From Euryarchaeota archaeon UBA602 (GTDB lineage: Archaea > Thermoplasmatota > Poseidoniia > Poseidoniales > Thalassarchaeaceae), in NCBI GenBank assembly GCA_002498455.1, contig DAHO01000003.1, positions 1 through 28,357 on the forward strand: a stretch of 28,357 bases of DNA, written 5' to 3'. Below are positions 1 to 8,427 of the stretch, in pieces. Position numbers and translations under genes: made by a program. The notes under the pieces were generated by a model that did no database searches, had not been told where the DNA came from, and saw only the letters and a list, made by a program, of their open reading frames with translations. Positions within the stretch are counted from its first letter, which is position 1, and each line of letters opens with the position of its first letter.

Positions 1-1080
1 CAAACCCTGTGGGTCTGTACATTCCAGTGTCAGATTAATCCAAGTGCTGTACTCGAGATTGAAAAACATTGGATCAATGGTAATGTTGGAAGCATTTTGA
101 TCGACGAGTGTCGTATTCTCGGATTGAAGAATAAACCGACTTTGTGGAGATACAATTGACGTGTCCGCACAACTAGATTCGATGGTTGTCGGTTGAGCAT
201 ATGGCAACCATGGGAGTTCTCGATCTTCGGCAAACCACGATGCGGTCGGAGCCATGTTTGTTCCCAAAGCAATGGTGACATTGCCGGTGACACCGATGGT
301 ACCACGATGAATCACAAAGTCGTCAGGCATCCCTGAGATATGTTCACTCTGTGGCGAATATCGAATTTCATTTGGGGCAGGCAGTGTAATGCGCAAATCA
401 GTACGATCGGATAAATTGCCCGTGATTGGAACCCAGAGCAATCGAGTTGAGCGACTGTCCGCTTGCCCAGAGAGGTTTGCCTCGATACTCCAGCCCCAAG
501 TTTCGTTGCCAACTTGGGATGTGATGGTCGGTGATCCAATCAAGTCGACTTTGTCATACGCACAGCATCCAATTTCGGTATGATTGGCAATCCACTCATC
601 AAACAGCGAAACATCTCCCGAAAACATACTTTCAATTTGATGTTCAATCCCCAAATGTGAATCGGGCAAATCAGGGTGGCCGAGCGTGTTTGGAATGGCA
701 ATTGTTGATGACCAAGTTGCATTCAATTCCGCCGCTTGTTCAATGGTTCCCAGCAGATCAAGGTGCGCATCTCCCGCAATGCTTCGTGGCTCTTCAATCA
801 CTTCACTCAGGAAATTCGATGCGTTGGTATCCTGATTGAATGTCAACGGATTGTTCTGCGGAATTCCATCTACAAGTCGAACCAAGGTCCAATTTCCACT
901 GGGGAGATGAATGTCAATCGGTAGTTCTGGGTCGATATTGGTAAGGTTGCCTGAATCGTCCCACAACAGGACGCTTCCCGGTGGTTCTTCGCTCCAAAGG
1001 TGAATGGTTTCGGACTCCGCATCAATGATTGGCAAGGATGCAAACAGAAGCAAGGCGACAATGGTAATCGCCGGACGCAT
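1..1080 (-). CDS. Exported, sequon-rich surface protein (3' end beyond window)
   Basis: An uninterrupted reading frame starts with ATG at 1080 and stays open for 360 codons to the left edge, so the C-terminus is missing. The start is supported by GAGGTGG about 5 nt upstream, overlapping the stop of the sugar kinase gene. Residues 1-21 look like a signal peptide (MRPAITIVALLLF, then a polar ADAES-like exit, here IDAES). The visible mature part is hydrophilic with no further membrane segment. It contains 13 N-x-S/T sequons (such as NLT, NWT, NHT, NET, NVT) and a few cysteines (CC near residue 170, a late CTDP). Near residue 270 the text NMAPTASW resembles the lead-in to a PKD or Ig-like repeat, but I cannot confirm a domain. 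It is probably a cell-surface or secreted glycoprotein, cotranscribed with the preceding GHMP kinase. Function unknown. Confidence 0.75.
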   Translation of the reverse strand, partial: MRPAITIVALLLFASLPIIDAESETIHLWSEEPPGSVLLWDDSGNLTNIDPELPIDIHLPSGNWTLVRLVDGIPQNNPLTFNQDTNASNFLSEVIEEPRSIAGDAHLDLLGTIEQAAELNATWSSTIAIPNTLGHPDLPDSHLGIEHQIESMFSGDVSLFDEWIANHTEIGCCAYDKVDLIGSPTITSQVGNETWGWSIEANLSGQADSRSTRLLWVPITGNLSDRTDLRITLPAPNEIRYSPQSEHISGMPDDFVIHRGTIGVTGNVTIALGTNMAPTASWFAEDRELPWLPYAQPTTIESSCADTSIVSPQSRFILQSENTTLVDQNASNITIDPMFFNLEYSTWINLTLECTDPQGL

Positions 1081-1089
1081 GTATCCACC

Positions 1090-2061
1090 TCAAACACGCG
1101 AACCATCATCGAAAATGATGGTTGACCCGTCCATATCCATTTCAAGCGCGATGACCTTGTATGCTCCCTCCAATTTTGATTGGATTTCAGGTGTCCCTTG
1201 GAACAAGAAAAATCCTCCTCCTCCAGCACCCAGTAATTTCCCACCAGAAGTGCCCAACTCCATGACTGTCGAATACAAATCATCCAATGTATCGCCGGAA
1301 ATTCCATCCACTAGAGTCCGCTTTATTTGCCATGATGCATCCAACAACATCCCTACAGTGTTGTGATTTCCAGATTCCAATGCGATCCGAACCTCAACTG
1401 CCTGCTGCCGGAGAACATCTAGATCTGCGCGTTTTTTGTCGGACGAAGCGGATTGCTTTGCCAGAATATCACTGGCCTTTCGTGTAATTCCTGTGTAAAC
1501 CAAGAAATAATTTGACGCCAGATCCTTTGCATCAATTTCGATTGGCGTAACGACAACAGTATCGTCAGGCATGAATGCGATTTGATTGGAACCTCCAAAT
1601 GCCGAGGCATACTGGTCTTGTCTACCAATGGGCTGTCCGAGCAAATCAATCTCAATCCGGCAGGCTTCATCGGCCAATTGTGCGGCGTCAGGGTCCCGTC
1701 CAGCGAAAGTGTGCAACGCATTCAACAATCCGACCGTCAATGCCGAGGAGGAGCCCAAACCGGTGCCGCGAGATGGGATGTCTGCAATGGTCGTAATCTC
1801 GACACTGTGCGTTACTCCGGTCATTCGCATGGCTTCCCGAACCAATTCATGTTCCAACATCTCAAAATCATCAACAATTTCAGTTTTTGAATAGCTGACT
1901 CTAACGCTGTTATCAAAGCGCTTGTTGACTGTAACGTGGATGTGCCTGGCCAGTGCCATAGAAGTGACCAGGCCCCCTTTTTCGCTCTCCGTGTAATAGG
2001 CAGGAAGATCCGTTCCACCTCCGCAAAACGAGACGCGAACCGGAGTCCGACTGATAATCAT
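1090..2061 (-). CDS. GHMP-family sugar kinase, HddA-like (heptose 7-phosphate kinase type)
   Basis: This 323-residue protein has the GHMP kinase architecture: an N-terminal MIISRTPVRVSFCGGGTDLP stretch, the glycine/serine ATP loop PSRGTGLGSSSA at residues 96-107, GRQDQYASAFGG at 146-157, and the C-terminal motif KLLGAGGGGFFLF at 275-287. The N-terminal pattern and the DQYA motif are typical of D-glycero-D-manno-heptose 7-phosphate kinase and related sugar-1-kinases used to make nucleotide sugars. The exact substrate is inferred. A TTG ten codons upstream (2091) is in frame, but the family normally begins at the ATG chosen here. No clear ribosome-binding site precedes the start. The downstream gene encodes a sequon-rich exported protein, which fits a role in glycan precursor supply. 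Fucokinase or another GHMP sugar kinase is an alternative. Confidence 0.85.
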   Translation of the reverse strand: MIISRTPVRVSFCGGGTDLPAYYTESEKGGLVTSMALARHIHVTVNKRFDNSVRVSYSKTEIVDDFEMLEHELVREAMRMTGVTHSVEITTIADIPSRGTGLGSSSALTVGLLNALHTFAGRDPDAAQLADEACRIEIDLLGQPIGRQDQYASAFGGSNQIAFMPDDTVVVTPIEIDAKDLASNYFLVYTGITRKASDILAKQSASSDKKRADLDVLRQQAVEVRIALESGNHNTVGMLLDASWQIKRTLVDGISGDTLDDLYSTVMELGTSGGKLLGAGGGGFFLFQGTPEIQSKLEGAYKVIALEMDMDGSTIIFDDGSRV

Positions 2062-2182
2062 CAGTCCGCGGACACACCATTCCCCCTTCAAGCCCTCGGC
2101 TTCCGATTCCTATGGAATCGACATGTTTGACGACCCCAATGAATAAGTTCGTGGGTCTGTCAAGGGGGTGCCGGCGGACAGG

Positions 2183-3118
2183 ATGGACGGCGACCTCATT
2201 ACCATGGATGATATGACAAATGAAGAGATTGTTTCTCTTCTAGACGATGCTGAACGGCTACTTCCCGTAGCCCATGGCGAAGAGTTTCTCCCACTGCTTC
2301 AGGGCAAACTTTTGGCGAACATGTTCTTTGAACCGAGTACACGTACTCGCATGTCGTTTGAGACCGCAATGAAGCGTTTAGGAGGGGATGTTGTCAACCT
2401 TGGAGACGTCAAATCCTCATCTGCAGTCAAGGGCGAGACTCTGTATGATACCATGCGAATGGTCGACGGATATTGCGACATTGCAGCCCTTCGTCATCCG
2501 CGTCAAGGAGCCGCACAGTATGCCGCAGATGCCTGTTACATCCCAATCATGAATGGTGGCGATGGGGCCGGCCATCACCCCACACAGACCTTACTTGATT
2601 TGTTCACGATTCGACAAGCTCATGGGCGATTGGATGGACTAACCGTTGCTTTGGTCGGTGATTTGCGCTATGGTCGAACCGTACACAGTCTATCTCATGC
2701 TTTGGCCAGATTCGATTGTGAATTGATTTTCATTTCGCCAAATCAACTCTCAATGCCAACTGAGATTGTGTCGGATTTGACGGAATCTGGTTCAAAAATC
2801 ACCGAAACGGATGATTTGTACAGCGCCATCCCCGATGTAGACGTCATCTACATGACGCGAATTCAGAAGGAGCGATTCCCAGATGATGATGAATACGCAA
2901 AGGTAGCGGGGATCTACAAGCTCACTGCCGCTGATTTGACTGCAGCCAAAGGGGAAATGATTGTCATGCACCCATTACCACGAGTCGATGAAATCTCTCC
3001 TGACGTAGATGCAACTCGACATGCTCGATACTTTGAACAAGCTTTCAATGGGGTCGTAGCCCGAATGGCTCTCATGTGCAAATTACTGGGTGTTGATATT
3101 CCAGGAGGTGCTGCCTGA
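2183..3118 (+). CDS. pyrB: Aspartate carbamoyltransferase catalytic chain
   Basis: PyrB condenses carbamoyl phosphate and L-aspartate to N-carbamoyl-aspartate, the first committed step of pyrimidine synthesis, in the cytoplasm. At 311 residues it has the family's usual length. Visible signatures are the carbamoyl-phosphate motif STRTR at residues 52-56, the 80s loop SSSAVKGE with Ser80 and Lys83, HPTQ at 132-135, GDLRYGRTVHSL at 159-170, and HPLPR at 263-267. The ATG at 2183 gives an N-terminus like other archaeal PyrB proteins. An in-frame GTG at 2168 would add five residues and sits about 24 bp after a weak AATAAG, so it cannot be excluded. The stop overlaps the pyrI start by one base (TGATG), so the two chains are translationally coupled and probably form the classic two-subunit enzyme. 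Confidence 0.96.
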   Translation: MDGDLITMDDMTNEEIVSLLDDAERLLPVAHGEEFLPLLQGKLLANMFFEPSTRTRMSFETAMKRLGGDVVNLGDVKSSSAVKGETLYDTMRMVDGYCDIAALRHPRQGAAQYAADACYIPIMNGGDGAGHHPTQTLLDLFTIRQAHGRLDGLTVALVGDLRYGRTVHSLSHALARFDCELIFISPNQLSMPTEIVSDLTESGSKITETDDLYSAIPDVDVIYMTRIQKERFPDDDEYAKVAGIYKLTAADLTAAKGEMIVMHPLPRVDEISPDVDATRHARYFEQAFNGVVARMALMCKLLGVDIPGGAA

Positions 3119-3591
3119 TGTCCACTAGTGAAATGCGTCGTGTAACTGCGATCAATAACGGTACTGTCATCGACCACATTCCAGCAGGTTCCGCTCTCTC
3201 AGTATTGCGGATGCTTGGCATCTCTGATGATCGGGCATCACCAATCAGTTTGGTGATGAATGTACCCTCCTCCAAACACGGTAGAAAGGACATCATCAAG
3301 GTTGAAGATCGCGAATTGACACAAGATGAGTTGGATCGATTGGCTCTAATCGCACCAAAGGCAAGTGTTGCAATCATCCGCTCCTACGCAGTTGCTGAAA
3401 AGCGCGAAGTAACAATAGGAAAAGAATTGCTGAATGTAGCAAGATGCACATATTCGAATTGTATTACCAACAATTCTCGTGAGCCATTAGATCATCGCCT
3501 TAACGTCGTAAAGACTGATCCACTGGAATTGCGTTGCAGATATTGTGGCCGGTCGCAAAATATGAAAGAATTGATCAACAATTTGATCTGA
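3118..3591 (+). CDS. pyrI: Aspartate carbamoyltransferase regulatory chain
   Basis: PyrI is the allosteric subunit that binds nucleotide effectors and holds the ATCase holoenzyme together through a zinc site. The 157-residue product has the normal length. The N-terminal allosteric domain contains VIDHIPAGSALSVLRMLGI (residues 17-35), and the C-terminal zinc domain shows all four cysteine ligands at 110, 115, 140 and 143 (CTYSNC and CRYC). The ATG overlaps the pyrB stop by one base, and GGAGGTG lies 7 nt upstream inside pyrB. The gene ends with TGA directly abutting the stop of the oppositely oriented thiolase gene with no spacer. A PyrI partner is normal for archaea and enterobacteria. Confidence 0.96.
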   Translation: MSTSEMRRVTAINNGTVIDHIPAGSALSVLRMLGISDDRASPISLVMNVPSSKHGRKDIIKVEDRELTQDELDRLALIAPKASVAIIRSYAVAEKREVTIGKELLNVARCTYSNCITNNSREPLDHRLNVVKTDPLELRCRYCGRSQNMKELINNLI

Positions 3592-4602
3592 TTAGACTTC
3601 AGCCAACCACTGCTGAAAGATACACGCTTGACATATGGGTTGACTCGAGGGTGACCCACATTGTTCACACTCCGTTGCTTGCCCAGCCTTCCATGATGGT
3701 GGTGGGTTTTCGCTTGATGCCCACAGATCACGAATGGCATCCATCGAGTGAACCAATCCATGCATTGTACCTGGGTTAGCTGCCTCCATCTCAGCGAGGT
3801 ATGCTCGGTGCTTTTGGCGCAGTGCACCGGGCGAGTGTGGGCAATCATCATGATGAATTGGCAAATTTGCGCCAATGGCATAAGCATGAATCTCCCTTTC
3901 AGGAATCCATCGTAAGGGAACAATTCGTGGAGGTAGTCCTTCAATAGGGACCGAAGTATGTGGGGCCAAGCGGATGATTCTCTCCATTTCTCCTTTTCCT
4001 AGATTCATCAGTACTGATTGAGCAGTGTCATCGAGGTTGTGTCCCAGCGCCATCCATCGGGCGCCGACACGCTCAGCCAATGCATTCAACCCCTGTCGCC
4101 GAAAAACGCCACAATAAGAACAAGGTTTCATTCCTCTTGCAGCTTTGTGGTTTTCAGCCATCAAGGGCATTGACTTTACCACTGCATCCATACGCTCGAA
4201 TCCCAATTCGGGATACGAGATGGTCTCAAATCGCAATTGATATGATTCGGCCAACTCCCTCGCACAATCGATCGAGGGGGAGCGGTACCCGTCAATACCC
4301 TCGTCGACACAACCACATACCAATTCGACATCACGTCTTGCGCCGACAATTTTGACCAGCATGTCCAGCAAAACAGCTGAGTCCTTGCCCCCAGAAATGC
4401 AGACTAGGATGACGGCAGGCTTCCCATCTTCATCTCGAGCATCGGAGGGTAAATCCAGTTGATTTCTCAACGTCTTCGATACACGTTTTCGGATGGACTT
4501 TGCAAGATGAGATTGGCACAAATGTTGGCCACTGTATATCTGATGAATTACAGCAGGGTGGCTACACCGACTGCAAGACTGTACATCCAGTGAGCCTGCC
4601 AC
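3592..4602 (-). CDS. tRNA 2-thiouridine synthetase, TtuA/Ncs6 (CTU1) family
   Basis: This is a PP-loop ATPase that adenylates a tRNA uridine and replaces its 2-oxygen with sulfur. The 336-residue protein has an N-terminal zinc finger (C10, C13, C29, H32), the PP-loop SGGKDS at 70-75, the catalytic or Fe-S cysteines of CSYC (161 and 164) with a third cysteine at 254 (DDCPHSP), and a C-terminal zinc finger (C312, C315, C324, C327). The three central cysteines match the oxygen-labile [4Fe-4S] site known in TtuA. Whether it acts on U54 (TtuA) or wobble U34 (Ncs6) cannot be told from sequence. The start is a GTG with GGGAG 4-5 nt upstream; the nearby ATG at 4613 is out of frame. The gene is transcribed away from the roadblock operon. 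Confidence 0.9.
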   Translation of the reverse strand: MAGSLDVQSCSRCSHPAVIHQIYSGQHLCQSHLAKSIRKRVSKTLRNQLDLPSDARDEDGKPAVILVCISGGKDSAVLLDMLVKIVGARRDVELVCGCVDEGIDGYRSPSIDCARELAESYQLRFETISYPELGFERMDAVVKSMPLMAENHKAARGMKPCSYCGVFRRQGLNALAERVGARWMALGHNLDDTAQSVLMNLGKGEMERIIRLAPHTSVPIEGLPPRIVPLRWIPEREIHAYAIGANLPIHHDDCPHSPGALRQKHRAYLAEMEAANPGTMHGLVHSMDAIRDLWASSENPPPSWKAGQATECEQCGSPSSQPICQACIFQQWLAEV

Positions 4603-4653
4603 GTTACTCCCATGGGGTGCCTCTCTTCAATCCAACCGTTTCAACCAATAAAA

Positions 4654-4683
4654 AATTCCAATTGATAATTCGATTTTCCAATT
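4654..4683. repeat. Two direct copies of TTCCAATTGA, 20 bp apart
   Basis: TTCCAATTGA occurs at 4654-4663 and again at 4674-4683, a spacing of two helical turns. They lie just upstream (in gene direction) of an AT-rich TTTTTTATTGG element at about 4642-4652 on the minus strand, a plausible TATA region for the thiolase gene. They may be a tandem regulator site, or simply AT-rich promoter sequence. Confidence 0.4.
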
Positions 4684-4807
4684 GAAATTTACTCCAGACG
4701 TTTTCTGTCCATATCACTGAAAACAGGATTCTAAAAGCGCTGACAAAGACCGTAAATATCGTCAAAATACTGATTTTTCAGTTGGCGAATCAAATTTACT
4801 GTCCAAA

Positions 4808-4825
4808 CGGCCCCCTAAGGGGCCG
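4808..4825. promoter_or_regulatory. GC-rich hairpin in the leader of the roadblock operon
   Basis: A perfect 7-bp inverted repeat (CGGCCCC, loop CTAA, GGGGCCG) sits 55 bp before the ATG of the roadblock gene, in an otherwise AT-rich intergenic region between divergent genes. It is not followed by a T run and does not lie after a gene end, so it is not an ordinary terminator. It could be an operator, or an mRNA leader structure if transcription starts upstream of it. Confidence 0.5.
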
Positions 4826-4880
4826 GCATGGGGCAAGTTCTTGAAGTCGTATTGAACCTGAGTGATTTTTGAGGACGACT

Positions 4881-5186
4881 ATGTTGACACGTTTGCTCTC
4901 AAACATCGATGGTGTCAAAGCCTGCCTTTTGTCCAGAGAAGGGGAAATTGTAGGTGGCTATGGAGACGGTAATATCACCCTCTTCCACCAAGCCATGAAG
5001 ATGGCTTCCGATTTGAAATTCGGTACGGTTGAAGAGATGTGGTTTGAGGGTAACTTGACAACAGTAGTAGCCACGATTCGAGGCGGCTCCAGTCTTTGGC
5101 TGACTAGTGATGTCCTCCCCGTCGGTCGCCTGAGTCATGAAGCACGGTCATTGAGGCCAATCATTGAAGATTTAATTGAGGTGTAA
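4881..5186 (+). CDS. Roadblock/LC7-like domain protein
   Basis: The 101-residue protein is about one roadblock/LC7 domain long. Its start, LTRLLSNIDGVKACLLSREG followed by EIVGGYGDG, fits the helix-strand-strand opening of this fold (typically Lxxi..v.gv.ga.LvsrdG.vva). It has a middle helix near residues 35-48 and a late amphipathic helix ending in PIIEDLIEV. Such proteins act as dimeric platforms or GTPase-activating partners for small Ras-like GTPases (MglB type); no GTPase gene is visible nearby. The ATG at 4881 is chosen because GAGG lies 6 nt upstream; an in-frame TTG at 4869 is less likely. The next gene starts 2 nt after the stop, with its ribosome-binding site inside this gene. Confidence 0.7.
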   Translation: MLTRLLSNIDGVKACLLSREGEIVGGYGDGNITLFHQAMKMASDLKFGTVEEMWFEGNLTTVVATIRGGSSLWLTSDVLPVGRLSHEARSLRPIIEDLIEV

Positions 5187-5188
5187 TT

Positions 5189-8100
5189 ATGTTCAATCTA
5201 CCACCAGGAAATGCTGTAGATACTGAAGCTGATTTGAGTGTAGGGCAAGATCAGATGCCGTTTGAGACCGGTGTCATTTCTCACTACAAACCACGCGCAA
5301 AAACCGCATGTGCCCATCGTTTGGTCTACGGTGGACGTGTGGTTGGATGGCTAGCAGAATCGGATACAAAACAGACCTTCGTGACCGGCGAAGGTGGACG
5401 CACTCGTCTATTGGAGTTATCCGACGCACACGAATTGAGTGCAAGAGGGGCTACCTGGACAGTAAGCCAGTTTACCGAAATTGCCCGAAGAATCCCTGAA
5501 GCATTTTCAGACCCTTCCGACGTGGCTGCTTTACTCGCTCAAGGTGCGGCTGCGCTCCCCATCGATACAGTTGACCTCGCATTGCTGGTTGACCGCCTCA
5601 CAGAATCTGATGAGGTAATGGGTGCTTTAGCGTTTGAAGACGGGGTAGTCATCCATTCAAGTGGTACACTACCTTCAACACCTGATGATTTGGCTAAGTT
5701 GGGTCAAGAACATCTTCGAGGTATCGCTTCAAAATTCGAGCAAGTGGAATCACTTTCTGCCAATCTTCGCTTAGAGGGGGGCCAACTCATGCTCACCGAA
5801 GCGGGACAAGCCTCGGTCGCCATTTGGTGTAAACACGGCTCAGATGCACACGCCGCTCTTGCAAATGCTGCAAGTCTGGTTGGCACCATCGATGATCAAG
5901 TGACTGCATTTGATGAACTGCCCGAAGGTTTTGTGACAAAAGAATCGAAATCTGGTGTCGACCAACTGATATCTCATCTACGGGCAGCCCATGAAAACCA
6001 ACTGACTGGTTACGTAATGTCTGTATCTGAGAGTGATGAGCCTGTTTACATCATTCTCGTCAACGGTGTCCCCAGCGGGGTTCGCGAATCTGAAAATTCA
6101 TCCTTGGCCGACGCCATTCATGCGATGACAACATCCTCTCGAAGATTACTCACCAATCGTTTGGAAAGACGTGCTCGACTCGGTCTGACCGGATCAACCG
6201 TCGAAGATTTCTCATTGGCACATTTGACTGACACGATTTCGAATTGTCGAACTCGTTCAGACGACAGAAAGAAACTCATTGCGAGTCGGCTGGATGCCTT
6301 GTTTGGCTTTGATTTGGGGCTTGAAGCCATGGAATCAGGCCGTTCAGCATGGAAGATGTTGGAAACTGGTTCACCGACCGCTAAACTCATGCCTGTTTCC
6401 AATAATTCAAAAGTTCTCACCCCCGCGAGTGGTGAACTGAAGAAGAGAATGGAACAACTTGAGCATACACAGATTTCTCTTGAGCGCGAGAAGGGTCGAT
6501 TGGAACGCGAACTTGAGGATGCACGAGCTGCTAGAGACGATGCTCGTGAGCAAATGCATGACTTGGAAGCCTCACTCAGTGAAGCTAGAGATGAGCGCAG
6601 CGAATTGCACCGAGAAATCGATGATATGGCCAACAAAGTTCGCACGGCAGAATCAACTGTGGATGAAGCGTCCTCACTTTCTAACCGTCTCACAAAAAGG
6701 GTATCTGAACTTGAGCATATGGTCGAAAAGCGAGCAGAGGAACTGGCCAATGCATTGGGTGAATTCGATTCGCGAGAAGCACTTTTGGGAGATTTACGAG
6801 ATCTGTCGACGCAGGAAGCGACCGTTAAGTCTGAACTAAGTTCAGCGGAAACCCGACTGGATGAAGTTCGCAAAGCAATTGACCATGATGAGCGCCTCCA
6901 GCGAGTACTCACTGAGCAAGTCAACGCACAACGTGATCGCCATCGTACCGGTCAGGGTGAATTGGATGAAATTGAACGCAGAATCGAAAATCAACGAGCA
7001 GAATTGGCGGATTTAGATGCTGAGGGGCATGCTCATCGACGTTTGATGGAAGAAGAGAGAGGACGAATCTTAGATTCTGAACGCAAGTCAACCATCATGC
7101 AGTCAGAGTTGCGAGAAATGATGGAAGAACGCCGTCTATTGTTGCGTGAATTGGGTGATTTGGATGCAAGAAAAGCCCAATCAGAGACGGAATTAAGGAT
7201 GCTTTTGGAACAGGCTGAGGATATTCAAGAAGCGCATGAAATGGCTTTACTTGATTTACAGGAGGCTGATCGTATTCGAGCAAGATTGGCTGAAGAACCG
7301 TTGGCTCAAGCCCTGCTCGGTGATGAAAGAGGCCTATCGAGTTTGGAACCCGTTCTCGATCGAATGGCAAATGCCCGAAGTCGGGGGTACAGTATCGTTC
7401 TACTCGATCGAGCTGTTGAGCGAGCACTTTCAATCATCCAACACAGTGTCGACGAGGTTGCGAAGACTCCACGTCACCTGCTTTCACTTGAAGTAATGGA
7501 ATTGCTTGAGCGACAAGCTCCAGAAACAGCATCTACAGTTCGCGGACTCACTCGCTGGTCGGTTCAATCACGATTGGAACATCAGTTAGCTGAAACAGTA
7601 CAGCATGTAGTGATCGATTTGGAAGGCCTACTCGATGAATATGAGCGTTCAGTGACAATGTTGGCACAACTGCAAGAGGTCCTTCGGGGGCTCGTTGATT
7701 TGGGATTGCCATCAGAAGATATCAAGCCACTCGAACGATTTAGTCACATGCCCGAAGCCCTGCCCTACATTTCTGTAGAGGCTCGCAGACTGATTCAGCG
7801 TTCTCTTGACGAAATCTATCTTGATGCTGATCGGAGAACGGCTGGAGATGCTGTCGGATTGGCGGAGACAGTCGAAGTTCTGGAATCTCTTCTGCGCCGT
7901 CTTGATGTTGCGGGGCTGACCGGTGAAGACCCAACTGGGGCGCTTTGGTCATTCCAGCGTTCAGGGAGTCTCCCCTTCGAAATAGACGGATTGGCTCGAC
8001 ATGAACGTCCTGAGATCAACACAGAAGCAATTCGTCACATGAATCCAGTGGAAGAAGTCGGAGATACCACCACCGTATCTACAGAGGTTATCGCACCGAG

Positions 8101-8419
8101 TGCGCCCGCTGCGGCACCGACACCCGAAGCCAGTTCAGCCCCCGCCTCTAATTCAACATGGCAACCCATTGAGCCAGCATCTGAAACCGATGGTGTCGAT
8201 ATATCGGCACGAATTTCTGCAGGATTAACCCCCGCAGATGTGGCTGGTGATGCAGATGAGGCTGCATTGATGGCAAGCATCGATGTGGCTCTATCCGAGG
8301 TAGACTCTGCTGCACTGAATCGAGATGGTACCGAAAATGGCATTGCGCCTCCGGCCGATCCGGTGCGTAGAGATGCACTGGATGACCTTGAACGCGAACT
8401 TTCAGATTTGGATATGTAG
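5189..8419 (+). CDS. Giant roadblock-like/coiled-coil protein, uncharacterised
   Basis: This 1076-residue soluble protein has no signal peptide or membrane segment. Residues 1-120 form an unrecognised N-terminal region. Residues about 128-235 read like a roadblock/LC7 domain (LALLVDRLTESDEVMGALAF, then EDGVVIHSSG), and 255-330 may be a second degenerate copy. Residues about 412-705 are a long, highly charged heptad-like coiled coil rich in Glu, Arg, Leu and Asp. Residues about 710-935 are a mostly helical globular region, 965-990 an Ala/Pro/Ser linker, and the tail ends in an acidic helix. The ATG is preceded by GAGGTG overlapping the upstream stop. Its operon partners are the small roadblock protein and a small membrane protein. 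It could be a scaffold or cytoskeleton-like protein; there is no ATPase or GTPase motif, so it is not an SMC or Rad50 protein. Function unknown. Confidence 0.85.
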   Translation: MFNLPPGNAVDTEADLSVGQDQMPFETGVISHYKPRAKTACAHRLVYGGRVVGWLAESDTKQTFVTGEGGRTRLLELSDAHELSARGATWTVSQFTEIARRIPEAFSDPSDVAALLAQGAAALPIDTVDLALLVDRLTESDEVMGALAFEDGVVIHSSGTLPSTPDDLAKLGQEHLRGIASKFEQVESLSANLRLEGGQLMLTEAGQASVAIWCKHGSDAHAALANAASLVGTIDDQVTAFDELPEGFVTKESKSGVDQLISHLRAAHENQLTGYVMSVSESDEPVYIILVNGVPSGVRESENSSLADAIHAMTTSSRRLLTNRLERRARLGLTGSTVEDFSLAHLTDTISNCRTRSDDRKKLIASRLDALFGFDLGLEAMESGRSAWKMLETGSPTAKLMPVSNNSKVLTPASGELKKRMEQLEHTQISLEREKGRLERELEDARAARDDAREQMHDLEASLSEARDERSELHREIDDMANKVRTAESTVDEASSLSNRLTKRVSELEHMVEKRAEELANALGEFDSREALLGDLRDLSTQEATVKSELSSAETRLDEVRKAIDHDERLQRVLTEQVNAQRDRHRTGQGELDEIERRIENQRAELADLDAEGHAHRRLMEEERGRILDSERKSTIMQSELREMMEERRLLLRELGDLDARKAQSETELRMLLEQAEDIQEAHEMALLDLQEADRIRARLAEEPLAQALLGDERGLSSLEPVLDRMANARSRGYSIVLLDRAVERALSIIQHSVDEVAKTPRHLLSLEVMELLERQAPETASTVRGLTRWSVQSRLEHQLAETVQHVVIDLEGLLDEYERSVTMLAQLQEVLRGLVDLGLPSEDIKPLERFSHMPEALPYISVEARRLIQRSLDEIYLDADRRTAGDAVGLAETVEVLESLLRRLDVAGLTGEDPTGALWSFQRSGSLPFEIDGLARHERPEINTEAIRHMNPVEEVGDTTTVSTEVIAPSAPAAAPTPEASSAPASNSTWQPIEPASETDGVDISARISAGLTPADVAGDADEAALMASIDVALSEVDSAALNRDGTENGIAPPADPVRRDALDDLERELSDLDM

Positions 8420-8427
8420 GTGGGTTC

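Noticed and set aside
870..1307. 145-codon minus-strand frame overlapping the sugar kinase and surface protein genes
   Set aside because: It is out of frame with both genes that carry recognisable motifs and has a low-complexity, unprotein-like composition.
4603..4880. A tRNA or small RNA gene in the largest intergenic gap
   Set aside because: I found no cloverleaf, no T-loop consensus and only one short hairpin; the region reads as a divergent promoter.
6118..6924. 268-codon Ser-rich open frame on the minus strand
   Set aside because: It is the antisense of the coiled-coil region; the Ser/Arg/Leu bias comes from Glu and Arg codons on the coding strand, and there is no promoter or ribosome-binding site.
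5189..8419. Coiled-coil protein as an SMC or Rad50 homologue
   Set aside because: There is no Walker A, Walker B or ABC signature motif, no hinge, and only one coiled-coil stretch.
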